Source of the DNA: Deinandra increscens subsp. villosa | Taxonomy: Eukaryota; Streptophyta; Magnoliopsida; Asterales; Asteraceae | Assembly (NCBI GenBank): GCA_039602395.1 | Contig: JBCNJP010000003.1 | Location: 65,648,278-65,712,277, forward strand | DNA length: 64,000 bases | Direction: 5' to 3' | In this document: piece by piece, positions 21,766 through 32,302 of the stretch | Numbering within the stretch: position 1 is the first letter of the stretch | Layout of the letters: each line of letters starts with the position of its first letter | Notes under the pieces: generated by a model | The model's database searches: none | What the model saw: only the letters and a program-made list of their open reading frames with translations | Told to the model about the DNA's origin: nothing | Translations under genes and position numbers: made by a program

Positions 21766-24269
21766 GCAAGTGGGAGCATCACCACTAATCCTTATCGGGA
21801 TAACGATTTTGTGTTGATCCGATGTTCATTAAAGTTTAGTGATTTAAACTTGTAATGAAGCCACAGCTTATCTCCAAGTTTCAAGAGCCACACACAATTG
21901 AAGTCATCTCAGGAATGGCATCCTGAGATAAATTCAATTTCTTGAAACGAGTCGTGTCATACTAGTTATGAAACGAGAACTATCCAACATAGGGATGTTG
22001 CATGAGTGTCACTGTAAAGGGTTACACAACGACACAAGCTGGAAACCTAATCATCTCAACTTGACTTGATGATGACAAATGTCCATGATGAGTACTCGAG
22101 TATACTCACCGAACAACAAGCCATCTTAAGTGAAAGTTTTGAATAATGAATGTAAGGGTACATTCGAAGAAGGTCATTTTGATTATGTTGATAATCAATT
22201 AACATGTTATTAAGATAACACAGTAATCCATGTGCATACCAAGGGCAAAAGTTTTATCACGTGTTCAAATTCACTTAAGTACCTTTGTTTTTCATGAGAA
22301 ACACCAAAACTAATGAAACAACTTAAACGGGCAAAACCAAAACACAGGCAAAGAACGTGGCATAGAATTCACAATTTTATTGATCAAGTTTGATCAATGA
22401 GTTAATACTAGTATATAGTACCTGAATTCTACGCTACATTGATGTTCTACTTTAGTGTTGGGATGTCGAACCTTAACGTTTGCACTAAATCATTCGACCT
22501 GATCTAAAGGGTTAGATGCAGGTTTCGAATTCTGCGAAACTTGTTTGAATTTTATACGTTTTAAACATCCATGAATATTTTGTGAAATATTCTAAAAACC
22601 GTCCGTAGTTGATCTAATTTGTGGGAACAAAACTGATCTATGATTATTCTGACTCTGGACTCAAACAGCTGACTATCCAGACTCACAGACCTCATTAGGG
22701 AATGACGTTATGACGTAACTCGTATCAAATTGTCTTCATAGATTATATAATAAGACGAATTTGATTGAATGGTAATAGTGTCCTTTGACCTAAGATACAT
22801 ATGCTACCTCCCGTTTGCCAAAGACTGTTCTTTGATTGTAGTCTAACGCTGTCGCATAACTACCAGTAATAAGGGCTACTTTTGGGGATGGATCTGAAGC
22901 TTAGTGGGAGCTGTATGTAGTCAAGATGAGATTTTGTACTCTTGCACTAATAATGCAACAGCTAGACATCATAGGCCCTTTCGTGACTTCCATGTGTTAA
23001 GTGTAAGGCCTTACCCAAACTCACTATGTGTTTGATTGGATCACTTCGAACTACAGACACGAGAAATAGAATGATTGAACTAGTTATATATAATTAATAA
23101 TCAATAATAATATTATTAACGAGCTTAATAATAATGAGGTGAACGATATTTGAATCAAAGTTGTTTGATTTAAATTCAAGGTTGAGTTATCAGTTATTGA
23201 TATTTTACTAACGTTGGCCCGTGGGCTCACATATGGAAATGGGCTTTATATTCGAGACGGGCCGGACATCTAATAAGTATTAGATGATTAGGGGTTACAC
23301 CCTAATCACCTTTTTTTGGTTCGATGGTTGCAAGAAGAAAAGGAGAAGAATTCTCCTTTTTGTTATTCCTCTCGACGGAACTCCAAAACGAGAAAACGCC
23401 ATTAGCCGTTCCGCGCCGATCGCCGCCACCGCTCGTCCGGTGGCCATCTTCGAGCCACCGTATCTTGGTGCTCGTTGCTAGTTAGGGCATTCAGTCAGTC
23501 AACGTCCGTAGACCACCTTATGGTCTAGAGATCACCGCCGTGTACGCCTTGATCCGCCAGTCGGCTTGCCACCAATTTCCACCGCAAAACAGTCGATCAC
23601 CACCGTGCAAATCGCTGCCACCGCTCGCCGCCGTCGTCACCCACCACCACTACCGCTGCTCGCCTGCCGTTGCTTGACTGTCGCCTGTCGATGCAAGCCC
23701 GACGCCTTTCGTTGTGCGCCATCTCCGGTTGCAATGGGATTTGATTCCGATTGATCTCGTACTCTCGCGAGACGCGACGTAAGTCAAAGTGTACTCTCGC
23801 GACGCGTAATGACCATGGGTCATAAACGTAGTCCCGTAGCCGTACGCGACACCGGACTACGAGAATCATCGCGATACGTGATAATCGTTGGAGATCGAAA
23901 GTGGTCTGTTTCAACCTAGCGCTTCGTTCGTTGAAACTCGGTGTCTTGAGCGTTTGTTCAACACCGCCAAGGTATATCTAAACTCCGTTTTAGTTTAGAT
24001 TATATTGTTATCGTTATTTATTTCGCGTTAACCGGTTTAACGCGAATAGGTGTTTGTGTGGTGTTTGGTGATCGTGATCCTGTTGACACGATTACGACAC
24101 TTATGGTTTACGCGTCAAATAATTAAACTTGTTTATTCCGTTGCGTAACAGATTACCGGTTTAATCCGTTTTAACTCTGATTTGCTAAAACCTGGTCGGT
24201 AATGTTTTAGTTAAATGTAAATTTTTTTAACGTCACCGGGCACCCGTATACCACTGTCGTAACCCAACA
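21766..24269 (+). mobile_element. Long LTR of a copia-like element (copy C)
   Basis: A PPT-like gcaagtgggagc (21766-21777) opens a segment of about 2.5 kb that ends ...AACCCAACA immediately before a tRNA-Met-type primer-binding site at 24271. Its first 1.3 kb is homologous to 15800-17105 in inverted orientation. The part from 23090 is homologous to copy 1 at 2313-2820. An alternative start is TGTTGGGATG at 22456, giving an LTR of 1.8 kb. A CCG-rich leader-like block lies at 23390-23720. Confidence 0.6.
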
Positions 24270-24270
24270 G

Positions 24271-24283
24271 TTGTATCAGAGCC
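24271..24283 (+). other. Primer-binding site (tRNA-Met type), copia copy 2
   Basis: ttgtatcagagcc matches the usual TGGTATCAGAGCC at all but one base and lies one base after the LTR end. Minus-strand cDNA synthesis would start here. Confidence 0.8.
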
Positions 24284-25730
24284 TTGATCACCACACGCAA
24301 ACACTAACCGGTCGGTTCTAAACCGGTGGATTTCGCGAGCTGGAGTTTAAAACCCGAAAGTCACGAAAGTTAAACGAATTTCTTTTCTAAATGTTTGGTC
24401 GATTTGATTCCACCAAATATTTTCAATTCAATAATTGATTATTTAACGTGCATATTCGGCTAGACCCGTATTACGGTTCTGATTGGTTGTCGTGTTTGGT
24501 TTGGACCATTTTCGGCCCACTTGCATTTTGGTTTTGGATTGGCCCACTTGGTTTTTGGGTTCAAAAGTTGTATCAAAATAGATTGGTTTTTATTCTATTT
24601 TCTTGTGAATGCTCACCTTCGCCCTAGACGAACGTGACGAACATTGTTGCGACTACCCCATCATGGCGAGTGTTCTTATATAAGGACACTTCCTAGTATG
24701 GCAAGTATCCACAATCGGGAGGCGGACGAATTCCAGTTAATCAACAAAAGCTTATGATGGCAGTGGGAGCGTTAGTGTCGACCGGATGACTTTTCAAGAC
24801 TCATCCTTGTGGTTGATTTTACTTTTGTCCGAAAACCTTCTTCGACATTGTCATTAGGCTCTGACAATGTCAAAACCTCTTAAGCCGAATGTGTGTTTGT
24901 TTGCATTTGCGTTTTGGTTGCTTGTCTTAACTTGCTTAACGCACCAACTAAAACTCCAAACTAAGCTTTAAACGGTTAAAATTGTTTTACAATCCATTGG
25001 TTTGAGTCCTAAAATTAATTAAGACTCGAAATTCTATAACCAATTTTATTCGACTGTGATCTCGAATTTTTAGATCATTGATATAAAACTTTTAAATAAT
25101 TGGTTATTGCCTCACGACGCGTAGTCTTTAATAAAGAGGTTATTAAATTGACTATCCCAAGTGAGATAGGGTTCATAAGTAAGCTTAGTCAAACGTTTAA
25201 TTAATTAAAATATTGACTAAATAATCCTATCTGGTAAGCCGCAAAATGGATAGATTATGCCATCCTAGTCAAGTCTAACTTGGAACATATTTACCGATGC
25301 ATCAGTGTTGGAGTATTTCAACACCGCACTTGGTGTTCAGGGCATCTTCCAAGGTGTGTGCATTGGAGTATTTTTAACACCGTGCATGCACACTGACCAC
25401 TGAGGACATCTATCATTTTCTTTACGAGTACCTTATGTATTGGAGTATTTCAACACCGTAAATCTGGTCATTCGTAGACAAAAATGGCATGGATGAGGCT
25501 AAACGTATTTCGCGAATTAATTTCGCGAAAGCCTCATAAACGGGAGTTGTGACTGGCTTTCACAATAGACAATCTTTTTCCATCCGATTACTTAGTTGAC
25601 TGGTGATTACACTTAACTTGCCTTTGTGGTTCGACTACTAATTGGGTTCCCAGATTCATATTCAAGATTCGCTTGCCGTTTTTAAATACGAATACTACAC
25701 CGAAACAGTAAAACGAATTGGCTATTGTTG
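24284..25730 (+). other. Leader of copia copy 2
   Basis: About 1.45 kb of non-coding sequence between primer-binding site and gag start. It contains three diverged units with ttggagtatttcaacaccg (about 25308, 25362, 25440) spaced roughly 55-80 bp apart. Confidence 0.5.
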
Positions 25731-26372
25731 ATGGCTGCACCTGTTGCAAGCTACGAGGTTTTCCAGCTCAAGTCTTTCCTTGAGAAAGAGGAACTTGATG
25801 ACACCAATTTCCTTGACTGACATCGTAATCTGAAAATTGTCCTGCAAATGGCCAATCAGCTCCACGTATTGGAACAGGAAGTGCCCGATGCACCGGCAAA
25901 TGGCATTGCCGCTGCACGCGCCACTCACGAGGCACTAAAGAAGGATGCCAATTGAGTGATGTGCCTTATGTTGGCCACCATGTCTACTGATATTCAGAAG
26001 AGCATGGTTGACAGGACGGCTTTTCAGATGATCGGGGAAATTAAGGGCATGTTTGAAACCCAGGCCCGACAGGAACGCTACGAAACCGTTGTCAGGCTCA
26101 TCACCTGTCGAATGGCTGAAGGTAGCCCTATCAGTGCCCATGTCCTTAAGATGAAATGTTGCATCAACCGACTTGTGAAGCTCGATTACGTCATTCATCA
26201 GGAAATGGCGACATATTTGATCCTCCTCTCTGTTTCCAGCATGTTCACTCCCTTCCGGATCAATTTTAATATGAACAACCTGGTTAAGACAGTGACCGAG
26301 CTTCAAATGCAACAAGATGGGCACTGGAGACAAAACTGCCGTGATTATCTTGCCAAGGTGAAAGGGAAGTAG
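25731..26372 (+). pseudogene. Ty1/copia gag (UBN2-like) remnant, copy 2
   Basis: The frame opens at 25731 (MAAPVASYEVFQLKSF) and continues with NLKIVLQMANQLHVLEQE, then the capsid core ARQERYE...CRMAEGSPISAH. Two in-frame TGA stops lie at 25818 and 25953. The first is shared with copy 1. Relative to copy 1 about 230 bp are missing after 26304, joining the capsid end directly to a CCHC-type knuckle half (NKMGHWRQNC). The frame stops after KVKGK at 26370-26372. No pol domains follow, so the family looks non-autonomous. Confidence 0.82.
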
Positions 26373-26647
26373 GCCGATGTAGGCTCTTCCGGAGGTATAT
26401 AGCCTCATGTTATATAGATCACTTCGTTCGATCCTTCAAAATATATGCTTTACATACTTTACATTTTGGAGGAACATGAAGTCGTCGAAAGCAAAACAAC
26501 CAAGATGACATGACACCTTTGCATGTATGCAAACTTTGAATAAAGTTCATGTCATACCTTGAATTCTTGGTAGTATCCTTAAACAACTTGCTTGTTTTGC
26601 TCTTCCTTGGCGGGGTCCAGGACGGATACAATTTTGCTTTTGGTTTT
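26373..26647 (+). other. Non-coding tail shared by both copia copies
   Basis: Nearly identical to 3628-3903. The match ends at ggttt, where the next element begins. This marks the insertion point of the 26648 element. Confidence 0.75.
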
Positions 26648-27141
26648 TGTAGAGGCTGGATTATGAGGCTTGTAATATTAAATAAGTTGGACTGGGCTTA
26701 GAAGGTTTCATTAGAATCGTAGGATAGTTTGTTTTATATGTTTAGACTAGTTTACTATTAGATATGGGCTTGGGCTTGGGTTTAAGATCCACAAGGGGCC
26801 CTATAGTAAACCCAATGGGGGACTATATATACCCCACTAGACCTCCTCATTTAGTAACCCTTGAGATTACGATTTTAGAGAACAAGAGCAAGGGAGTTTA
26901 AGATCGCAATCTTAAAGTAGAGAGAGAGATCCATTTACGATTTAAAGATTTGTACCCGACAAGTTCATCTTGTGTGCAAGATCAGGTTTTTATCGTTTAT
27001 TAATCGTTTTCTTGGTATTCTTTTTTTTGGGTAAAGCGTTTTCTTGGTATTCTTCTCATCTCTTATCTTGAATCAATCAATCACTTGGATTCCGCACTTG
27101 TGATTGATATAATATCGTGAACGGTTGTTGATATCGGACCA
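26648..27141 (+). mobile_element. 5' LTR of a Ty1/copia element
   Basis: Starts TGTAGAGGC, interrupting the tail shared by the older copia copies, and ends near ggacca just before a primer-binding site at 27147. A TATA-like ctatatata lies at 26823-26831. The proposed LTR is about 494 bp. It carries a 14-nt LINE insertion with its target duplication (27005-27054). I find no matching 3' LTR in the window. Confidence 0.7.
27023..27036 (-). mobile_element. 14-nt LINE 3'-end insertion
   Basis: The insert ttttttgggtaaag is exactly the extreme 3' end (A tail plus ctttaccc) of the LINE family here, seen on the minus strand. It is flanked by a perfect 18-bp duplication, cgttttcttggtattctt, at 27005-27022 and 27037-27054. 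Confidence 0.85.
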
Positions 27142-27146
27142 ATAAT

Positions 27147-27158
27147 TGGTATCAGAGC
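27147..27158 (+). other. Primer-binding site (tRNA-Met type)
   Basis: tggtatcagagc is an exact match to the common plant copia primer-binding site, five bases after the proposed LTR end. Confidence 0.85.
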
Positions 27159-27254
27159 TAAGAATCATCTGATTCGAGGTTCCACGATATTAGATTCGAG
27201 TGTTTGGCTGGAAAAAAGTGGAATCTTGCTGCTGTTCTTGGTGTTAACGACAAT

Positions 27255-27592
27255 TTTCTGGGTTGTTCTTGCTGTTTACGATTGGTGTTCTTCATTGGTT
27301 TGGAGTTTACGACAAGATCCGATTTTTGGGTGTTTACGACTGCGAAATTTGTGTTTACGACTTCAAGACTCGATTTTTAAGTGTTTATGACAGTATTTAC
27401 GATCCGGAGGTGTTTACGACAGTATTCACGATCAGAATTGGGTTTACGACCGTGTTTACGACTCGGAGTAGTTCACGACTGAGTTTACGATCGGAATCGT
27501 GTTCACGATTGGGTTTACGACTCGCGTTGTTTACGATCACTGTTTACGATCGGAAACAGGGTTTACGATCGGAAACTAGTTTACGGCAAAAA
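27255..27592 (+). repeat. Degenerate gtttacga array in the leader
   Basis: About 18 copies of a 9-mer close to gtttacgac/t at irregular 12-25 nt spacing, all in one orientation, between primer-binding site and gag. A second low-complexity patch of ttgccgatt units follows at 27806-27860. Confidence 0.85.
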
Positions 27593-27905
27593 GTCACTAT
27601 TTCACACTTTCATGGAAACAGACATAACTTTTGACTCATTTGGAGTTAGAAGCTCAAATTTTAACACGACGTTCGTGACAACGAGCCCCAGAATTACCCC
27701 CGAACACTCGTCCAGGGGGAGCTCGTTTGGACCCCCAAATTCCACTCCGAAGGCCTCCGTTTTCGCGTTTTAAGTTTTTGACACTATTCCTTGAATAGTA
27801 CTTTTGCCGATTTTGCCGATTTTTCTGATTTTGCCGATTTTGCCGATTTAGCCAATTTTACTGATTTCACCAGATTTTCAGAGGCTGCATATCTAAAAAA
27901 AGAAA

Positions 27906-28592
27906 ATGAGTTCAGCGGTTGAAGAAAAGAATATGTTTGAGAACAAAAATGCTTTCGCAGCTGAAGTTGACGAAACTAAGATATGCCCCAATCCTACTTG
28001 TGCTCGATTAATTCCTGGCTTAACACAACTCTGGAAAAATACTGAAATCGAACTTTTTGATATGCAATGTTCTAGGAGTTCATTTAAAGGTAGGTGGGAA
28101 AAGAGTGAAGAGAATGTAAAAGCCCAAAAACTAGACATTGAGAAATATCAAAAGCTAGCAACGGAGAAGACTATTTTATATGATCGGGCTAGGATTGAGA
28201 TATCTGAGCTGACACAGAAATTAACTGAACTGCAGCAAAAGTGTGATGAGCTGCATGTCAAGTATGATTGCAATCAGGAAAGAAATCAGCGAATGCTCGA
28301 TACAGGAAAGGCTTTGTCACATGCTGTTGTGACCGGTCAAGTTGGGAAAGACACATCTGGATTTGGGTCAGAGAAAACTGATAGGTCCTTGGCTGCAAAC
28401 AACATTATTCCTCCACCAGTTCCCAGAGACATTATAGGAACACTTCTTAGTGAGGATCAAGTTGAACGAACCAAGTCTGATTATAAAGAAGCTGCTCCTC
28501 CTATTAATAGTGCCTTGGTTGGAACTACACCATTGACTCAAGAAGAAATTGATAATGAGGCAAACATGACTTATGGTGAAGGGAGAGTATAG
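27906..28592 (+). pseudogene. Ty1/copia gag, N-terminal part
   Basis: A 228-residue frame beginning MSSAVEEKNMF. Residues about 60-135 (KGRWEKSEENVKAQKLDIEKY..., ISELTQKLTELQQKCDEL) have heptad spacing typical of a coiled coil. The frame stops with TAG at 28590-28592. The same reading frame continues to a TAA at 28815-28817 with clearly protein-like codons (NKYDDAGIKLKPYP-type region). It therefore looks like one gag reading interrupted by point nonsense changes rather than a separate gene. I assign it to gag because of the zinc-knuckle protein downstream and the primer-binding site upstream. I do not recognise the N-terminal domain itself. Confidence 0.65.
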
Positions 28593-28878
28593 GATATATC
28601 AGACAATGATGCTGAGTGCCAGAAATACAACAGGTGTCATAACTCTAAGTATGATGATGCTGGGATAAAGTTGAAACCATACCCTAAAATTGAAACCCCA
28701 TACTTCAAAGTAATTGACAAAGTCAAAAGGGAAAAGGTGATGTTGACAACACGGCCTGAGGGGAAGATCTTTATGACATCTGGATCAATGTTTGACCAAG
28801 AACCAGATATTGGATAACTAATGGAGTAAGAAGTAAAGCAGAAGTTGAGAGGCCAAAGATCACATCAAGCATCCGAGT

Positions 28879-29760
28879 ATGAAACCAACAGCTGGAGTGA
28901 AGAATGAAAAACTCAAGGGAGTGGCAGTGTCTCCCATTTCTTCAGTTAGATCATGTAGTTGCCGCTGTAATTGCAAGAATGGTGCTTCAACGTCAAAGAA
29001 TCAAGGAAGCACAAAGACAGTAAAGACAGGTTCAACACAGGCTTCGAGGAACCAGCAGAAAGTCAAATTTGAAGCTGCAGACAAAGCAAAGAAGCAGGCA
29101 CAAGGCAAACCTGCTCCATATCAGCCACCAAAGACAAATGGGTACATGTCTGACTTTTATCTAAAGAAGCAGACTTGCTTTAATTGTGGCAATGCTGGTC
29201 ATATTGCCAGAAACTGTATTTACCGCCCCTATGAACCCTATTATCCGAAAAGTCAAAGGGTTTCATCTCAGGAGTCTGTAAAGTCTAAGCCGATGATGGT
29301 GCAAATAGCTAAGGCAAGGAAGACTGTTACTCCTAAGGTTAAACCCTTTGATCAACATTGGGGCGCTGCCAAAGCTGAAAGAAAATCTTTAAATCAAAAC
29401 AACAGCTTTCCAAGTTACCAAAATTTTCAGAAAAAGGTGAAGAAACCATTTTCAAAACAACCAAAGCTTGAAAAACCCAAAGTTACCCCTCCCAAGGTAA
29501 CTAAAACTGTTTTGAAAAATGATTCTAAAATGAAGAAGGTTGAAATACCTAAAGTCACAACTCCAAAGGTGACTAAAACAAAAACTGTTTTGAAAAATGA
29601 ATCTAAAACGAAGAAGGTTGAAATACCTAAATTCACAACTCCAAAAGTGACTAAAACAAATGTTAAATCACCTACAACTTGTAAACCAAAAATCAAGGTA
29701 GCTCCATTCCAACTTCCTGATTTCTCAAAGGGTATAGTGTTTGTTAATTGTTCATGTTAA
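28879..29760 (+). CDS. Ty1/copia gag, zinc-knuckle and basic C-terminal part
   Basis: A 293-residue frame starting MKPTAGVKNEKLKG. It holds one intact CCHC knuckle, CFNCGNAGHIARNC (C-x2-C-x4-H-x4-C, about residues 100-113), the RNA-binding motif of retrotransposon nucleocapsid. The C-terminal third is strongly basic and contains a roughly 25-residue repeat (VTKT...VLKN-SK-KKVEIPK-TTPK) in two full copies and a partial. It is probably continuous with the interrupted gag frame upstream. The frame ends FVNCSC at 29760, and no protease, integrase or reverse transcriptase follows. The element is therefore 3'-truncated. Confidence 0.75.
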   Translation: MKPTAGVKNEKLKGVAVSPISSVRSCSCRCNCKNGASTSKNQGSTKTVKTGSTQASRNQQKVKFEAADKAKKQAQGKPAPYQPPKTNGYMSDFYLKKQTCFNCGNAGHIARNCIYRPYEPYYPKSQRVSSQESVKSKPMMVQIAKARKTVTPKVKPFDQHWGAAKAERKSLNQNNSFPSYQNFQKKVKKPFSKQPKLEKPKVTPPKVTKTVLKNDSKMKKVEIPKVTTPKVTKTKTVLKNESKTKKVEIPKFTTPKVTKTNVKSPTTCKPKIKVAPFQLPDFSKGIVFVNCSC

Positions 29761-32111
29761 ATGACAATCTTTGGAATTCTTGCAACTCATGGAAATGAAT
29801 TCATCTTATTTAATTTTTAGCTTCTACATGGTTCTAATGATGTATATAAAGCCATGTAGAATTGGCTGTCAACCCCCCCCCCCCTCCCGCCCCTTCCTCC
29901 GCCTCCTCACCCGTCGGACCTCCTACCTCGTGTAAGTTGATTTTTATTACGTGTTTTGGTTTATGCAATTTAAATGTTAATATACCTATGGTTGGATCCG
30001 GTGGGAAGAAAATGTACCACCGGAGTGTAAAGGCCTTTTGGTTGCATCCGGTGGGAAGAAAATGTACCACCGGAGGCTGTCTCCCTATGCTTAGTTCCGG
30101 TGGGAAAAAAATGTACCACCGGATACTCGCAAAATACCAACTTTATTACATATGATCCGAATATTACATTTTCTATTACATGTTTACCTATTGATTTTCT
30201 TCCTTTTCTTTCTTCTGCCCAGGTTCTTTTGTTGGTTGTAGTTGCCCAATATGGCCTTGATTGTCGTACGCTACAGTTTTCGACGGGTGCATTGGTATGT
30301 CTTCGTTTTTGCCAACGGGGCCACTGTATGGATTCTCACTGTTGCTGTTACTTTGGTTCGAACCCCTTCTCCGGTGACTAGAATTGTCACCAGTTTTTTC
30401 CTGGCTTCCAATGTAATGCATAGTGCTCGGGCATAACAATGAAGATAAAGAAACAATGAATAAATTGGTTAAGTAAGACACCGGTTATGATTATGACATT
30501 TGGATTGAAGCGTTAAATTAATATTATGGTATTGTTTGAATAGATGGAAAAATACTAAACGGCTTAATATTAAAAGGTTTGGACCACAATTGAAATTAAA
30601 TTATACGCGGATCATGAATGACCCGACCCGTTGTCTGTGTTTACGTTATCAGCGGGTTGGGCTATTCTGACGTCATCAGCGGTTCTTTTTACATCATGAA
30701 TTGGTTTATGACCCGGTGTATTTCAGGAATTGTATTATAACCTGCTTATTGATTTTCCTTTATCATCCCTTTGGATTAAAAGTAAAATTATGTCTTACAA
30801 TTGATGCTTGAAGTTATTTAAAAGTATATAATCGGTTTAACCCACATATCACAGCCAGAAAATCGATAGATTTGAAAAGGCATAGATAGTATCGGCAAAA
30901 TATATCTGTGATTAACACAGAATCTTCAAACCAGCACACAAAGAACACATCTGTTCATGGAAACAAGTGAATACAATTTCATTCAAAGAACGATGGGAGT
31001 ATAGATTGACTGACCCTTTAATTATAAGAGGTATCTGAATCATGGATCTGACAACTTCGGACCTCAAAATGATGGCCATTAAGTCATATGCGGCGAGTAA
31101 ATCCCTGATTTGGTCTTTCGTTACGCCGATCTCACCCCACACGATTTTACAGATGCCGTCGATTATGAAGATGGCAGCGACCTAATTACCGACTTAGAAG
31201 CCGGGCCGATGACGCCGGCGTGGACGCCTAACCAGATGGGACGAAGGGGTTGGTGAGTTGCCGGCTGTGCCCTATATTTCGGGTTTTGGGGTATCCGATA
31301 TGGTGTAATTTTTCCAAAATCACTATCTGGGCCCGAATCCAAAAAATCCGGATATCCGAATATTTTCGCATTCTGGGAACCCGAATGTCGGCTATTTTGG
31401 GCTGGGTTTTGGATCCAGGTAATTTAATCACCCCTGTTTTAAATAATTTATTGTCTAATACGGATTTTAACATGGTTAGGTATTCTAATTTTCATAGTGA
31501 TTTTCACTGTGTTTAACATTTGTAATATGTGAGATTTGGCTGAAGCGTTCTGAGCATTTTTAGAAATACGATTTCTCATTTTGAAATTCCGCTTAATGTA
31601 TTAAAATTTACACCTTGCAAGTTGCCACCTTCAACTAAGTCATAAAGAAATGAGCATCCTATAAAGGTGCCATGGTTAATGTTCTTAGCAGACAAACTAT
31701 TCTTAACTATAGAATTAGAACACATTTAATTAATAATGAGAATGCTACCTGTCCTTTTAATTTGCTAATGGTTTTATAATGTGTTTCGAAGTTTAATTAT
31801 GTATGTATGTGTTATAAATTACAAATATGATCGTTACTGTAAAGATAGTAAAACGTTTTTAATGACATATTAGCGTGTTACAAATACAAATACCAGCTAA
31901 CAAATCTGGTAATGTGGTATGTTGTCTTATATTTGTAATAGTGTTAGTATGGTCTAAACATTGAATTGTTAATGTAACCAGGTTTGGTATATGTAAGCAA
32001 GTTTATCTAGCGAAAATGAAAATAAGTATATTTTGTTTAGTGAAGATAAAGATGAGTATACCTTAATATGCAGTAGGTTCTGCTCTCCATTTTAAGAGTT
32101 ATAATTTAAAA
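29761..32111. other. Unassigned DNA right of the truncated copia element
   Basis: Includes a poly-C/CCT stretch (29873-29910), three identical hairpins (29997-30123), a possible acceptor followed by mixed-composition sequence (30200-30440), and palindromic gggtatccgaa-type sequence (31255-31430) reminiscent of hAT-type MITEs. No recognisable protein. Confidence 0.35.
29997..30123. repeat. Three perfect stem-loops at about 50-nt spacing
   Basis: TCCGGTGG - 12-nt loop - CCACCGGA occurs at 29997-30024, 30047-30074 and 30096-30123. Stems are identical. Loops are gaagaaaatgta twice and gaaaaaaatgta once. Spacers between hairpins are unrelated in sequence. Confidence 0.95.
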
Positions 32112-32302
32112 CATTTGGCCTACATATTTTTTTTTTGGAAAGGGTTTACCCCGGTGATAACATTAAAAAAGCAGGTACAGAACAACAAAAGAAAAAGAAA
32201 CGGCACAAGGACAAACCCCCAGCCGGAAAACACGCGAACACAGCCAAACAAACAAAGAAACAACACGCCCACGTGAAAAACAGGCAATCAATAGAAACCT
32301 AA

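Noticed and set aside
29862..30155. Short frame with a Pro run over the C-rich stretch
   Set aside because: Its length comes from the poly-C tract and the hairpin repeats. No coding evidence.
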